From: Ectopseudomonas toyotomiensis
GTDB taxonomy: Bacteria; Pseudomonadota; Gammaproteobacteria; Pseudomonadales; Pseudomonadaceae
Length of the DNA: 64,000 nt
Assembly (NCBI RefSeq): GCF_900115695.1
Contig: NZ_FOXK01000001.1
Coordinates: forward strand, 496,001-560,000
Direction of reading: 5' to 3'
Both the position numbers and the translations under genes were made by a program. The notes under the pieces are model-generated. The model was not told the DNA's origin. It searched no databases and saw nothing but the letters and a program-made list of their open reading frames with translations. Every line of letters begins with the position of its first letter. Within the stretch, counting starts at the first letter, position 1. This document shows positions 46,282-56,529 of the stretch, piece by piece.

Positions 46282-46357
46282 GGGACGTAACAAAACAAAC
46301 CCTCCGTTCGCGGGGGGAAAGGGGGGCGCTGCCCCGGCTGTTCACGGAGAAGCACGG

Positions 46358-47809
46358 ATGGTCTTTTCATCCAACGTCTTTTTGTTCCTGTTCCTGCCGA
46401 TTTTTCTCGGCCTGTACTATCTGTGCCCGAATCGCGGGCGCAATCTGCTGATCCTGATCGGCAGCTACACCTTCTACGCCTGGTGGCGGGTGGATTTCCT
46501 TCTGCTGTTCGCCGCCGTGACGCTGTGGAACTACGTCTTCGGCCTGCGCATCCATGCCCACGCCGGCACCCAGGCGGCGCGCCGCTGGGTGGTGGCCGGG
46601 GTGGTCGGCAACCTGGCCACGCTGGGCTACTTCAAGTACGCCAACTTCGGTGTGGCCAATATCAACGCCGTGCTCGAATCGATGGGGATGGAGCCCTTCG
46701 TCCTCACGGCGGTGATCCTGCCGATCGGTATCTCCTTCTACATCTTCCAGTCGATCAGCTACCTGATCGACGTGTACCGCCGCGACACCGAACCGACGCA
46801 CAACCTGATCAACTTCGCCGCCTTCATCGCCCTGTTCCCGCAGCTGATCGCCGGCCCCGTGCTGCGCTACAAGGACCTGGCCGACCAGTTCACCGACCGC
46901 ACCCACAGCCTCGACAAGTTCAGCGAAGGCGCCACGCGCTTCATGCAGGGCTTCGTCAAGAAGGTGTTCATCGCCGACAGCCTGGCGCCGCTGGTGGACC
47001 ACTGCTTCGCCCTGGAAAACCCCAGTACCGGCGATGCCTGGCTGGGCATGATCGCCTACACCGCGCAGCTCTATTTCGACTTCTCCGGCTACAGCGACAT
47101 GGCCATCGGCCTGGGCCTGATGATGGGTTTTCGCTTCATGGAGAACTTCAACCAGCCCTATATCAGTCAATCGATCACCGAGTTCTGGCGGCGCTGGCAC
47201 ATCAGCCTGTCCACCTGGCTGCGTGACTACCTGTACGTGCCGCTAGGCGGCAATCGCCATGGCACCTTCAACACCTACCGCAACCTGTTCCTGACCATGC
47301 TGCTGGGCGGCTTCTGGCATGGCGCCAACTGGACCTTCCTGATCTGGGGCGCCTGGCACGGCACCTGGCTGGCCATTGAACGGGCGCTCGGCGTGAAAGC
47401 CGCACCGATTGTGTTCAACCCGCTGAAATGGGCCTTCACCCTGCTGCTGGTGATGCTCGGCTGGGTGATCTTCCGCGCCGAGAACCTTGAGGTGGCCGGA
47501 CGCATGTACGCCGCCCTGTTCAGCTTTGCTGACTGGCACCTGAGCGAGCTGACCCTGGCGCACATCACTGGTTTGCAGATGGCGACCCTGGCGCTGGCCT
47601 GGGTGGTGATCGCCGTCAACGGCGCCCGCCAGTTCCTTGCCAGCCGCCATCACGAGCCGGGGCTGACCCTGGCCAGCGCCGGTGTCGCCCTGCAGGCCGT
47701 CGACCTGCGCATGGTGGCCCTGCGCGGCGCCCTGCTGCTGTTGTTCTGCGCCTCGCTGCTCAAGCTCTCGGCGCAGAGCTACTCCCCCTTCCTCTACTTC
47801 CAGTTCTGA
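46358..47809 (+). CDS. algI: Alginate O-acetylation membrane protein AlgI
   Basis: AlgI is an inner-membrane MBOAT protein that passes acetyl groups from the cytoplasm to the periplasmic acetylases. The 483-residue protein has about ten or more membrane spans. The catalytic histidine is His321 in GGFWHGANWTFLIWGAWHG, one residue from the P. aeruginosa number, with the second MBOAT motif in FWRRWHISLSTWLRDYLYVPLGG. ATG 46358 follows CACGGAGAAGCACGG. The gap before it means that the algI-J-F set may be translated and stabilised separately from the front half of the operon. Confidence 0.97.
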   Translation: MVFSSNVFLFLFLPIFLGLYYLCPNRGRNLLILIGSYTFYAWWRVDFLLLFAAVTLWNYVFGLRIHAHAGTQAARRWVVAGVVGNLATLGYFKYANFGVANINAVLESMGMEPFVLTAVILPIGISFYIFQSISYLIDVYRRDTEPTHNLINFAAFIALFPQLIAGPVLRYKDLADQFTDRTHSLDKFSEGATRFMQGFVKKVFIADSLAPLVDHCFALENPSTGDAWLGMIAYTAQLYFDFSGYSDMAIGLGLMMGFRFMENFNQPYISQSITEFWRRWHISLSTWLRDYLYVPLGGNRHGTFNTYRNLFLTMLLGGFWHGANWTFLIWGAWHGTWLAIERALGVKAAPIVFNPLKWAFTLLLVMLGWVIFRAENLEVAGRMYAALFSFADWHLSELTLAHITGLQMATLALAWVVIAVNGARQFLASRHHEPGLTLASAGVALQAVDLRMVALRGALLLLFCASLLKLSAQSYSPFLYFQF

Positions 47810-47822
47810 GCGGAGGCCAAGC

Positions 47823-48956
47823 ATGAATCGCCCCATCAAGACCCTGTATGTCGCACTGTTCGCCCTGCTGCTGTTGCCGGTCAGCGTGCTTGCCCTGAGC
47901 AAGCTCGGCGGCTACAGCATGCCGGCGCAGCCGAGCGTGCTCGACGGCGGCCTGGCCAAGAGCATCGAGCATCACTACGACGAGAACTTCCCGCTCAAGC
48001 AGGCCGGTATCAACCTGTGGGCCGCCGTGGAATACCTGGCGTTCGGCGAAGGCCGTAGCGGCCTGGTGATCGGCGAAGACGGCTGGCTGTACTCGGACGA
48101 GGAGTTCGACCCGGTGGTCGACGGTCAGAGCCAGCTGCGCGACAACCTGGCGCTGATCCGTGGCGTGCAGCGCCAACTGGAAGAACGCGACATCCAGCTG
48201 CTGCTGGCCATCGTCCCGGCCAAGACCCGCCTGTACCCGGAGCACACCGGCAGCCATCGCCCCAGCGCTCTGCAGCGCAGCCTCTATCCGCGCTTTCACC
48301 GCGCCGTGCGCAACGCCGGGATCGCCGCACCGGACCTGCTCGCACCGCTGCAGGCAGCCAAGGACGAAGCACCGATGTTCCTGCGCACCGACACCCACTG
48401 GACCCCGGACGGCGCCGACGTCACTGCCAAGGCGCTGAGTGAAGTGGTGCGTAGCGCCATGCAGTTGCGGGGCGAGCCGCAGCAGTTCATCACCGAAACC
48501 GTGGAAACCCGCACGCATCAGGGTGACCTGACGCGCTTCCTGCCGCTGGCTCCCCTGTTCGAAAGCCTGATGCCCCAGGCCGACCGCCTGCAGCAGCGTG
48601 AAACCCACGCCGCCGAAGGTGGCGGCGACGACCTGTTCGGCGACAGCGACCTGCCGGTGACGCTGGTCGGCACCAGCTACAGCGCCAACCCCGCCTGGAA
48701 CTTCGCCGGGGCCCTGCGTGAACACCTGCAGCGTGACCTGGCCAACCACGCCGAGGAAGGCGGCGGACCGCTGGTGCCGATGCTCAAGTACCTGCAGAGC
48801 GAGGACTTCGAGAACAACCCACCGCAACTGGTGATCTGGGAGTTCCCCGAGCGCTACCTGCCGATGACCAGCGATTTCACCGATTTCGACCCGCAATGGC
48901 TCGCCGCACTCAAAGACGACGGCGAGCACCAGGGGCTGGCCGCTGCCAGTCACTGA
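47823..48956 (+). CDS. algJ: Alginate O-acetylase AlgJ
   Basis: AlgJ is a membrane-anchored periplasmic SGNH-like acetylesterase needed for alginate acetylation. The 377-residue protein has an uncleaved N-terminal span (LYVALFALLLLPVSVLAL). Asp190 and His192 lie in RTDTHW, identical in number to P. aeruginosa, and Ser285 lies in LVGTSYSANP. It begins 13 bases after algI with a GCGGAGG-type site. The longer frame from 47682 is the shadow of algI. Confidence 0.96.
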   Translation: MNRPIKTLYVALFALLLLPVSVLALSKLGGYSMPAQPSVLDGGLAKSIEHHYDENFPLKQAGINLWAAVEYLAFGEGRSGLVIGEDGWLYSDEEFDPVVDGQSQLRDNLALIRGVQRQLEERDIQLLLAIVPAKTRLYPEHTGSHRPSALQRSLYPRFHRAVRNAGIAAPDLLAPLQAAKDEAPMFLRTDTHWTPDGADVTAKALSEVVRSAMQLRGEPQQFITETVETRTHQGDLTRFLPLAPLFESLMPQADRLQQRETHAAEGGGDDLFGDSDLPVTLVGTSYSANPAWNFAGALREHLQRDLANHAEEGGGPLVPMLKYLQSEDFENNPPQLVIWEFPERYLPMTSDFTDFDPQWLAALKDDGEHQGLAAASH

Positions 48957-48981
48957 TTCATCCCCCAAGGAGGACTATCCG

Positions 48982-49632
48982 ATGAACAACACGCAAACCA
49001 CCCTACGCCGCTTCACGCTGGGCGCCTGCGCCCTGGCCCTGGGCCTCGGCATGCTCCAGGCACAGGCCGATGACGGCGCCCTCTACGGACCCAAGGCGCC
49101 CAAGGGCTCGGCCTTCGTCCGCGCCTACAACGCCAGCAGCGCCGAGCTCGACGTCAGCGTCGGCCAGACCCAGCTCAAGCAGATCTCGCCGCTGGGCTCG
49201 AGTGACTTCAAGTTCCTCCCGGCCGGCAGCTATCAGGCCCAGGTCGGCAACGCACAGATGGCGGTGGATCTGGAGGCCGCGCGTTACTACACCCTGGTCA
49301 GTCAGACCGGCGCCGAGCCGCGCCTGGTGGAAGAGCCGCCCTTCACCAGCCGGCAGAAAGCCCTGTTGCGCGTACAGAACCTGACTGACAGCACCCTCAG
49401 CCTGAAGACTGCCGACGGCAAGACTGCCGTGGTCGCCGACGTCAAACCCGACGGCCGTGGCGACCGCGAGATCAACCCGGTGAAGGTCGGCCTGGCGCTG
49501 TTCGAGGGCGAACGCAAGGTCGCCGACCTCAAGCCGGTGACCCTGGAGCGCGGCGAAGTGGTCAGCCTGTTCGTCACCGGCGGTCAGGGCAAGTTGTCGC
49601 CGGTGTGGGTCAAGCGCCCCATCGACGGTTAA
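48982..49632 (+). CDS. algF: Alginate O-acetylation protein AlgF
   Basis: AlgF is a small periplasmic protein needed with AlgI and AlgJ to acetylate alginate; it has no known catalytic site. The 216-residue precursor has a signal peptide (ACALALGLGMLQAQA, cleavage near residue 28). The mature part is two beta-sandwich-like domains: SAFVRAYNASSAELDVSVGQ at the first and LALFEGERKVADLKPVTL at the second. AAGGAGGAC precedes the ATG. It is followed by a 97-base gap before algA, longer than most gaps in this operon. Confidence 0.95.
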   Translation: MNNTQTTLRRFTLGACALALGLGMLQAQADDGALYGPKAPKGSAFVRAYNASSAELDVSVGQTQLKQISPLGSSDFKFLPAGSYQAQVGNAQMAVDLEAARYYTLVSQTGAEPRLVEEPPFTSRQKALLRVQNLTDSTLSLKTADGKTAVVADVKPDGRGDREINPVKVGLALFEGERKVADLKPVTLERGEVVSLFVTGGQGKLSPVWVKRPIDG

Positions 49633-49729
49633 GGCAGTGAGTTTCTAGAACAAGGAAAACGGCGGGTACACGTCGCACCGACACGACACGGGCAAACCAC
49701 TTGATCAATCGCTCAGGAGAGACACAACC

Positions 49730-51166
49730 ATGACCCCCATCATCCTATCCGGTGGCAGCGGCTCGCGACTCTGGCCTCTTTCGCGCAAGCTGTATCCCAA
49801 GCAATTCCTCGCCCTGACTGGTGAGCAGACACTGTTCCAGCAGACCCTGCAGCGCCTCTCCATCGAGGGTATGCAGCCGCCAGTGCTGGTGGCCAACCAG
49901 GAGCACCGCTTCATCGTCCTCGAGCAACTGGAGCAGATCGACCTGCAGGCACAAATGCTGCTGCTCGAGCCCTTCGGCCGCAACACCGCACCGGCCGTGG
50001 CCATGGCCGCCCTGCAATTGGTCGCCGAAGGTCGTGACGAACTGATGCTGGTACTGCCGGCCGATCACGTACTGGACGATCAGCAAGCCTTCCGCCAGGC
50101 CCTGGCGCTGGCCACCGTGGCCGCTGAAAAAGGCGAAATGGTCCTGTTCGGTGTGCCGGCCGACCGCCCGGAGACCGGCTACGGCTATATCCGTGGCCAG
50201 GCCGACGGCACCCTGCCCGATGGCGTGGCGCGCGTCGCCAACTTCGTCGAAAAACCCGACGCCCAGCGCGCCACCGAGTACGTGAGAAGCGGCGACTACT
50301 ACTGGAACAGCGGCATGTTCCTGTTCCGCGCCAGCCGCTTCCTCGAGGAGCTCAAGCACCACGACGTGGATATCTACGACACCTGCCTGCTAGCACTGGA
50401 ACGCAGCAAGCGCGAAGGCACGCAGATCGCCATCGACCCGGCCACCTTCGCCTGCTGCCCGGACAACTCCATCGACTACGCCGTGATGGAGAAGACCAGC
50501 CGCGCCTGCGTGGTACCGCTGGCCGCCGGCTGGAACGATGTCGGCAGCTGGTCGTCGATCTGGGAAGTGCACGACAAGGACGAAGCCGGCAACGTCACCA
50601 AGGGCGACGTGGTAGTCGAGGACAGCCGCAACTGCCTGATCCACGGCAATGGCAAGCTGGTCTCGGTGCTCGGCCTGGACGACATCGTCGTGGTGGAAAC
50701 CAAGGACGCCATGATGGTGGCGCACAAGGACCGCGTACAGGACGTCAAGAAGCTGGTGAGCAAGCTGGACGCGCAAGGCCGCTGCGAGACCCAGAACCAC
50801 TGCGAGGTGTACCGCCCGTGGGGCTCGTACGACTCGGTGGACATGGGTGGCCGCTTCCAGGTCAAGCACATCACCGTCAAACCGGGCGCGCAGCTCTCCT
50901 TGCAGATGCACCACCACCGTGCCGAGCACTGGATCGTGGTGTCCGGCACGGCCAAGGTGACCTGCGACGACCGTGAGTTCCTGCTCACCGAGAACCAGTC
51001 CACCTACATCCCGATGACCTCGGTGCACCGCCTCTCCAACCCGGGCAAGATCCCACTGGAGATCATCGAAGTGCAGTCCGGCACCTACCTCGGCGAAGAC
51101 GATATCGAGCGTCTGGAAGACGTGTACGGCCGTAGCGATGCAGTAGCTGTCGGCGCCGCACACTGA
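49730..51166 (+). CDS. algA: Mannose-1-phosphate guanylyltransferase / mannose-6-phosphate isomerase
   Basis: AlgA catalyses the first step (fructose-6-phosphate to mannose-6-phosphate) and third step (GTP plus mannose-1-phosphate to GDP-mannose) of the alginate precursor pathway. The 478-residue protein has the N-terminal pyrophosphorylase motif LSGGSGSRLWPLSRKLYPKQFL split around its GTP-binding loop (residues 6-20) and the FVEKP metal-site motif. The C-terminal cupin isomerase domain has YRPWGSYDSVDMGGRFQVK and the zinc ligands in QMHHHRAEHW. The alginate operon ends here; repeats of families B and D follow. Confidence 0.97.
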   Translation: MTPIILSGGSGSRLWPLSRKLYPKQFLALTGEQTLFQQTLQRLSIEGMQPPVLVANQEHRFIVLEQLEQIDLQAQMLLLEPFGRNTAPAVAMAALQLVAEGRDELMLVLPADHVLDDQQAFRQALALATVAAEKGEMVLFGVPADRPETGYGYIRGQADGTLPDGVARVANFVEKPDAQRATEYVRSGDYYWNSGMFLFRASRFLEELKHHDVDIYDTCLLALERSKREGTQIAIDPATFACCPDNSIDYAVMEKTSRACVVPLAAGWNDVGSWSSIWEVHDKDEAGNVTKGDVVVEDSRNCLIHGNGKLVSVLGLDDIVVVETKDAMMVAHKDRVQDVKKLVSKLDAQGRCETQNHCEVYRPWGSYDSVDMGGRFQVKHITVKPGAQLSLQMHHHRAEHWIVVSGTAKVTCDDREFLLTENQSTYIPMTSVHRLSNPGKIPLEIIEVQSGTYLGEDDIERLEDVYGRSDAVAVGAAH

Positions 51167-51172
51167 GCTGTT

Positions 51173-51226
51173 CGTAGCCGGATGCAGTCCGGGTCGATAT
51201 CGGCCCCGGATTGCATCCGGACTACG
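51173..51226. repeat. Palindromic repeat, family B, after algA
   Basis: CGTAGCCGGATGCAGTCCGGG faces CCCCGGATTGCATCCGGACTACG-type sequence. It is the first structure after the alginate operon and could protect or end its mRNA. Confidence 0.7.
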
Positions 51227-51256
51227 TCCTTGTTCATCCGAGGCATACGCGCAGTG

Positions 51257-51352
51257 AGCTCCCCTATCTCATTCATGGGAGAGTGGTTGGGGGCAGAATA
51301 CGCCCACGCCATTGAAGGTTCTGCCTTCCCCGCCCCCCTTCCCGCCAGGTGA
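51257..51352. repeat. Palindromic repeat, family D, after algA
   Basis: GAGCTCCCCTATCTC and GGGAGAG blocks, followed by CCTTCCCCGCCCCCCTTCCC. It resembles the copies at 12234 and 26366 but is more degenerate. Confidence 0.45.
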
Positions 51353-51444
51353 AGGAAGCTGTCACACCCTGCGACAGCCCACGCGGTTACCCTGACCTGA
51401 GAGCTTGTGTAGGATGAGTGCAGACTCCCCAAAGGACTGCGCTC

Positions 51445-51909
51445 ATGCTGTTCGGCATCGTACTCGTCATCACCTGGCTGATCCTGCTGATCCGCTATCC
51501 GACCAAGGCGCTACCGGTGTCCATGGCCGCGCTGGTCGGTCTCGGCCTGGTGGCCACCTGGGTGATCTGGCAGGAAAGCCGCGACGAGCGCTACCTCGCC
51601 CATCTCGAACTGCGCCTGAGCTACGACCCGCAGCGCTGCCCCGCTGATCGCCCGCTGGCCATCGACCTGAAGAACGGCAGCGACGCCGCCCTGCTGGAAC
51701 TGCGCTGGGAAGTCGCTGCCTACCGTCCCGGCAATGCCACCAACCTGGCCCAGCGCCTTTACGAATCGCCACGCTACAGCGGCCCCGGTGAACTGCTGCC
51801 GGGTGCCAGCTGGAGCGACTGCATGCCCCTGCCCGACCTGCGCAGCGGCTATCGCCCGGCTACGCTGGAGTTTCGCGCCGAGCGCCTGCAAGGCAAGTTC
51901 ATCCGATAA
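51445..51909 (+). CDS. Conserved small membrane protein
   Basis: A 154-residue protein from the ATG at 51445, which follows AAAGGA. A GTG at 51418 is the longer alternative. It has two N-terminal membrane spans (LFGIVLVITWLILLIRY and SMAALVGLGLVATWVIW) and a periplasmic or cytoplasmic domain with CPADRPLAIDLKNGSDAALLELRWEV split over beta strands and a second cysteine in SWSDCMPLP. I recall close relatives in other Pseudomonas, sometimes misnamed multidrug transporters; nothing here supports transport. The function is unknown. Confidence 0.8.
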   Translation: MLFGIVLVITWLILLIRYPTKALPVSMAALVGLGLVATWVIWQESRDERYLAHLELRLSYDPQRCPADRPLAIDLKNGSDAALLELRWEVAAYRPGNATNLAQRLYESPRYSGPGELLPGASWSDCMPLPDLRSGYRPATLEFRAERLQGKFIR

Positions 51910-51912
51910 CCC

Positions 51913-51962
51913 GTAGGAGCGTTGCGGCGTCATACGCGTTCGCGAGCAGAGCCCGCGCCTGC
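51913..51962. repeat. Degenerate family A palindrome
   Basis: GTAGGAGCGTTGCGGCG is followed by CGCGAGCAGAGCCCGCGCC. Only the right arm is well kept. Confidence 0.45.
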
Positions 51963-52084
51963 ATGCCCGACATCCGTTGCCAGCCTCCTAGGGCGGACTC
52001 AGGACCCTAGGCGAACAGTCCGCCATCACCTCAAGCCAAGCCTGCTAAGCTGCAACCCCATTCGCGTCTCAGGGAGTCCCGCGC

Positions 52085-52915
52085 ATGCCCCAACCCAGCG
52101 TCCTTATCACCGGCTGCTCCAGCGGCATTGGCCGCGCCCTGGCCGACGCCTTCAAGGCGGGTGGCTACGCCGTCTGGGCCACGGCGCGTAAGGAGAACGA
52201 CCTCACAGCGCTCGAGCAAGCCGGGTTCAACGCGGTGCAGCTCGACGTCAACGATGGCCAAGCGCTGCAACAGCTGAGCGCTCGCCTGAGCGAGGAGATC
52301 GGCGGCCTCGATGTGCTAATCAACAATGCAGGCTACGGCGCCATGGGCCCGCTGCTCGACGGTGGCGTGGAAGCCATGCAGCGGCAGTTCGAAACCAATG
52401 TCTTCTCCATCGTTGGCGTGACCCGCGCGTTCTTCCCGCTGCTGCGTCGCAGCCGTGGCCTGGTGGTGAATATCGGCAGCGTTTCCTCAGTACTGGTGAC
52501 ACCCTTCGCCGGTGCCTACTGCGCCTCCAAGGCTGCCGTGCATGCCTTGAGCGACGCGCTGCGCATGGAGCTGGCGCCCTTCTCCATCGAGGTGATGGAA
52601 GTGCAGCCCGGCGCCATCGCTTCCAGCTTCGGCGCCAACGCCAGCCAGCAAGCCGAGGCGCTGATCCGTGAAGATTCGCCCTGGTGGCCGCTGCGCGAGG
52701 GCATCCGCGCCCGCGCCAATGCCTCGCAGGACAACCCGACTCCGGCCAGCGACTTCGCCGCGCAACTGCTGGCCGCCGTACAGCGCGACAAACGCCCGCG
52801 CCTGCTACGCCTGGGCAATGGCAGCCGCGCCCTGCCACTGCTCGCCACACTGCTGCCCAAGGCGCTGCTCGAGAGCGTGCTGCGCAAACGCTTCGGCCTG
52901 GTGCAAAACCTGTGA
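52085..52915 (+). CDS. SDR family oxidoreductase
   Basis: A 276-residue classical short-chain dehydrogenase. The cofactor loop TGCSSGIG is at about 9-16, NNAGYGAMG follows near 78-86, the catalytic Ser lies in IGSVSSVLV, and Tyr/Lys lie in YCASKAAVH. ATARK after the second strand suggests NADP(H) preference. The substrate is unknown. The stop is overlapped by the GTG of the next gene (GTGA), so a coupled operon with a membrane protein is likely. Confidence 0.9.
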   Translation: MPQPSVLITGCSSGIGRALADAFKAGGYAVWATARKENDLTALEQAGFNAVQLDVNDGQALQQLSARLSEEIGGLDVLINNAGYGAMGPLLDGGVEAMQRQFETNVFSIVGVTRAFFPLLRRSRGLVVNIGSVSSVLVTPFAGAYCASKAAVHALSDALRMELAPFSIEVMEVQPGAIASSFGANASQQAEALIREDSPWWPLREGIRARANASQDNPTPASDFAAQLLAAVQRDKRPRLLRLGNGSRALPLLATLLPKALLESVLRKRFGLVQNL

Positions 52916-53280
52916 GCCAAGGCCTGCAACTGCGCTACTACGCGGCTTCGGGGATAGTCGCGGCGATCGTGCTGAACCTGCTGCTGCGTACCTTCGTGCG
53001 CCTGGGCGGCGTGTTCACTACATTGCTGATCGCCGCCGTCATTGCGGCCGGTTTGGCGCTGGTGTTTCACTGGCGCCAGGGTCGCGCGCCCAGCAGCGCT
53101 GAGCGCTGGCGTTTCACCCTGCTCTATGGCGGTGTGCTCGGGCTGCTCTATCTCGGCCTGCTGGGCATGATGTACCTGCAGGACACGCCCAGCCCCATGG
53201 GCCTGTTTCTCTTCAGCCTGCATTATCTGTGCTACCCAGTGCTGGCCTGGCTGGCGTTTTCGCCACGCCATGGCCGCTGA
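52912..53280 (+). CDS. Small multi-span membrane protein
   Basis: A 122-residue hydrophobic protein that starts with GTG inside the SDR stop codon. Four membrane spans are visible: YYAASGIVAAIVLNLLLRTF, FTTLLIAAVIAAGLALVFHW, FTLLYGGVLGLLYLGLLGMM and LFLFSLHYLCYPVLAWLAF. A short basic loop (RQGRAPSSAERWR) lies between spans 2 and 3. No family is recognised with certainty. It precedes the ATPase gene by 23 bases. A frame open further upstream is a shadow of the SDR gene. Confidence 0.75.
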   Translation: MSQGLQLRYYAASGIVAAIVLNLLLRTFVRLGGVFTTLLIAAVIAAGLALVFHWRQGRAPSSAERWRFTLLYGGVLGLLYLGLLGMMYLQDTPSPMGLFLFSLHYLCYPVLAWLAFSPRHGR

Positions 53281-53303
53281 TTTTTCGTCAGGATGACTTC
53301 GCC

Positions 53304-54464
53304 ATGCTGCATACCCTCGCCGTCGCCAACTACCGCTCGATCAACAGCCTGATCCTGCCGCTGGGCCGGCTCAACCTGATCACAGGCGCCAACGGCAGCG
53401 GCAAGTCCAACCTCTACCGCGCGCTGCGCCTGCTGGCGGAAACCGCGCAAGGTGGCGTGGTCAACGCGCTGGCGCGCGAAGGCGGGCTGGAGTCGAGTTT
53501 CTGGGCCGGGCCGGAGAAGATTTCCCGGCGTATGCGCAGCGGTGAGGTGCCGGTGCAGGGTGGGCCACGACAGAACGTGATGCGCCTGCGCCTGGGCTTT
53601 GCCGGCGAGGATTTCGGCTACTCCATCGCCCTTGGCCTGCCCGAGCCAAGCAGCTCGGCCTTCGCTCTCGACCCGGAGATCAAGCGCGAATGCATCTGGG
53701 CTGGCGCCAGCTACCGCCCTGCCTCGCTGCTGGTGGATCGCGCCGGGCCCATGGTGCGCATGCGTGAAGGTCGCAGCTGGCAGGTACTGGCCCAGCACGT
53801 GCCGAACTACGACAGCCTGTTCGACCAGATCGGCAACGACCCGAATTGCCCGGAAGTTTTCCAGCTACGCGAAACCATTCGCCGCTGGCGCTTCTACGAT
53901 CACTTTCGCAGCGATGCCGAGGCGCCGGCGCGCCAGCCGCAACTGGGCACGCGCACACCGGTGCTGCACCACGATGGCCGCGACCTGGCCGCCGCCCTGC
54001 AGACCATCCGCGAGATCGGCGACCGTGAAGCCCTGGATGCCGCCATCGACGACGCCTTTCCCGGCAGCCGTCTGCATATAGACTTTCAGGCCGGCGGACG
54101 CTTCGCTGTGGAACTGCGCCAGGAAGGTCTGCTGCGCCCCTTGAGCGCTGCCGAGCTGTCCGACGGCACGCTGCGCTACCTGTTGCTGGTGGCAGCCCTG
54201 CTCACGCCGCGACCACCGTCACTGATGGTGCTCAACGAACCGGAAACCAGCCTGCACCCGGATCTGCTGCCGGCACTCGGGCGCCTGATCATCGCCGCGT
54301 CGAAGCAGACCCAGGTGTGGGTGGTGTCGCACGCCAGCCGGCTGATCGCCACGCTCAAGGAAAGCCCGGGGTGCAACACTCTGGAGCTGGACAAACAGCT
54401 CGGCCAGACCTGCATTCGCGGCCAGGGCATGCTCGACGAGCCGCCCTGGCACTGGCCGGATTGA
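53304..54464 (+). CDS. RecF/OLD-like AAA ATPase (AAA_21 type)
   Basis: A 386-residue ATPase. The Walker A loop ITGANGSGKSNLYRAL is near residues 26-41, the ABC-type signature is in AELSDGTLRYLLLVAALL, and the Walker B/D-loop LNEPETSLHPDLLPALGRLI follows. The H-loop is in WVVSHASRLIATL. There is no attached TOPRIM nuclease, so it is shorter than true OLD proteins. The start at 53304 (MLHTLAVANYRSINSL) is the natural N-terminal strand of this fold. It may be cotranscribed with the SDR and membrane genes. The physiological role is unknown. Confidence 0.88.
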   Translation: MLHTLAVANYRSINSLILPLGRLNLITGANGSGKSNLYRALRLLAETAQGGVVNALAREGGLESSFWAGPEKISRRMRSGEVPVQGGPRQNVMRLRLGFAGEDFGYSIALGLPEPSSSAFALDPEIKRECIWAGASYRPASLLVDRAGPMVRMREGRSWQVLAQHVPNYDSLFDQIGNDPNCPEVFQLRETIRRWRFYDHFRSDAEAPARQPQLGTRTPVLHHDGRDLAAALQTIREIGDREALDAAIDDAFPGSRLHIDFQAGGRFAVELRQEGLLRPLSAAELSDGTLRYLLLVAALLTPRPPSLMVLNEPETSLHPDLLPALGRLIIAASKQTQVWVVSHASRLIATLKESPGCNTLELDKQLGQTCIRGQGMLDEPPWHWPD

Positions 54465-54471
54465 GACGTCC

Positions 54472-54540
54472 GTAGGGTGCGCCGCGCGCACCGCGTTTTG
54501 CAGTGGCCATGAAAAGCCGGTGCGCACAGCGCACCCTACT
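54472..54540. repeat. Palindromic repeat, family C, between convergent genes
   Basis: GTAGGGTGCGCCGCGCGCACC faces GGTGCGCACAGCGCACCCTAC across about 26 bases. It lies between the ATPase and trxB stops. Confidence 0.75.
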
Positions 54541-54545
54541 CGTTC

Positions 54546-55751
<1,206 letters not shown>

Positions 55752-55764
55752 TCAGGAGACCGCC

Positions 55765-56529
55765 ATGCCCGCCGCTCCCGTCCTGTCCGGCCCGCAATAC
55801 CTGCGAGAAGGCCTGAGGCTGGTACTCAGCCCCGGCCTGCGCCTGTTCGTATTGCTGCCGCTAGCGATCAATCTGATCCTGTTCGTCAGCATGATCAGCT
55901 TTGCCGTGCAGCAGTTCAGCGGCTGGGTCGATACCTTCATGCCTTCCCTGCCGAACTGGCTGAGCTTCCTGCAGTACATCCTCTGGCCACTGTTCGTGGT
56001 GCTGGTGCTGCTGATGGTGTTCTTCACCTTCACCCTGCTGGCCAACATCATCGCCGCACCGTTCAACGGTTTTCTCGCGGAGAAGGTCGAAGTGGTGGCG
56101 CGCGGTGAAGATCATTTCCCGCCGTTCAGCTGGGCCGAACTGGCAGCCATGGTGCCGCGTACCATGGGTCGCGAAATGCGCAAGCTGGCGTATTTCCTGC
56201 CACGCGCCATCGGCCTGCTGATCCTCAGCTTCATCCCGGTGGTCAACCTGGTCGCCGCGCCGCTGTGGCTGCTGTTCGGCGTGTGGATGATGGCCGTGCA
56301 GTACATCGACTACCCGGCGGACAACAACAAGATGAGCTGGCAGGACATGCTCGCCTGGCTGCGCGAGAAGCGCTGGCAGAGCCTGAGCTTCGGCGGCATC
56401 ACCTACGCCGCCCTGCTGGTCCCAGGGCTGAACATCCTCATGATGCCGGCCGCCGTGGCCGGTGCCACGCTGTTCTGGGTGCGTGAGCGCGGCGAGCAGG
56501 CGCTAGGTTCGCGCAAGAACATCGTGTAA
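55765..56529 (+). CDS. cysZ: Sulfate transporter CysZ
   Basis: CysZ brings sulfate across the inner membrane for cysteine synthesis. The 254-residue protein fits the family length. It has [30 protein letters not shown] at the start (cut into two helices), a long central span [18 protein letters not shown], the [18 protein letters not shown] block, and the conserved YIDYPADNN near residue 185. Its 3' end overlaps the convergent gene at 56503 by 27 bases, so antisense interference between the two transcripts is possible. Confidence 0.93.
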   Translation: MPAAPVLSGPQYLREGLRLVLSPGLRLFVLLPLAINLILFVSMISFAVQQFSGWVDTFMPSLPNWLSFLQYILWPLFVVLVLLMVFFTFTLLANIIAAPFNGFLAEKVEVVARGEDHFPPFSWAELAAMVPRTMGREMRKLAYFLPRAIGLLILSFIPVVNLVAAPLWLLFGVWMMAVQYIDYPADNNKMSWQDMLAWLREKRWQSLSFGGITYAALLVPGLNILMMPAAVAGATLFWVRERGEQALGSRKNIV

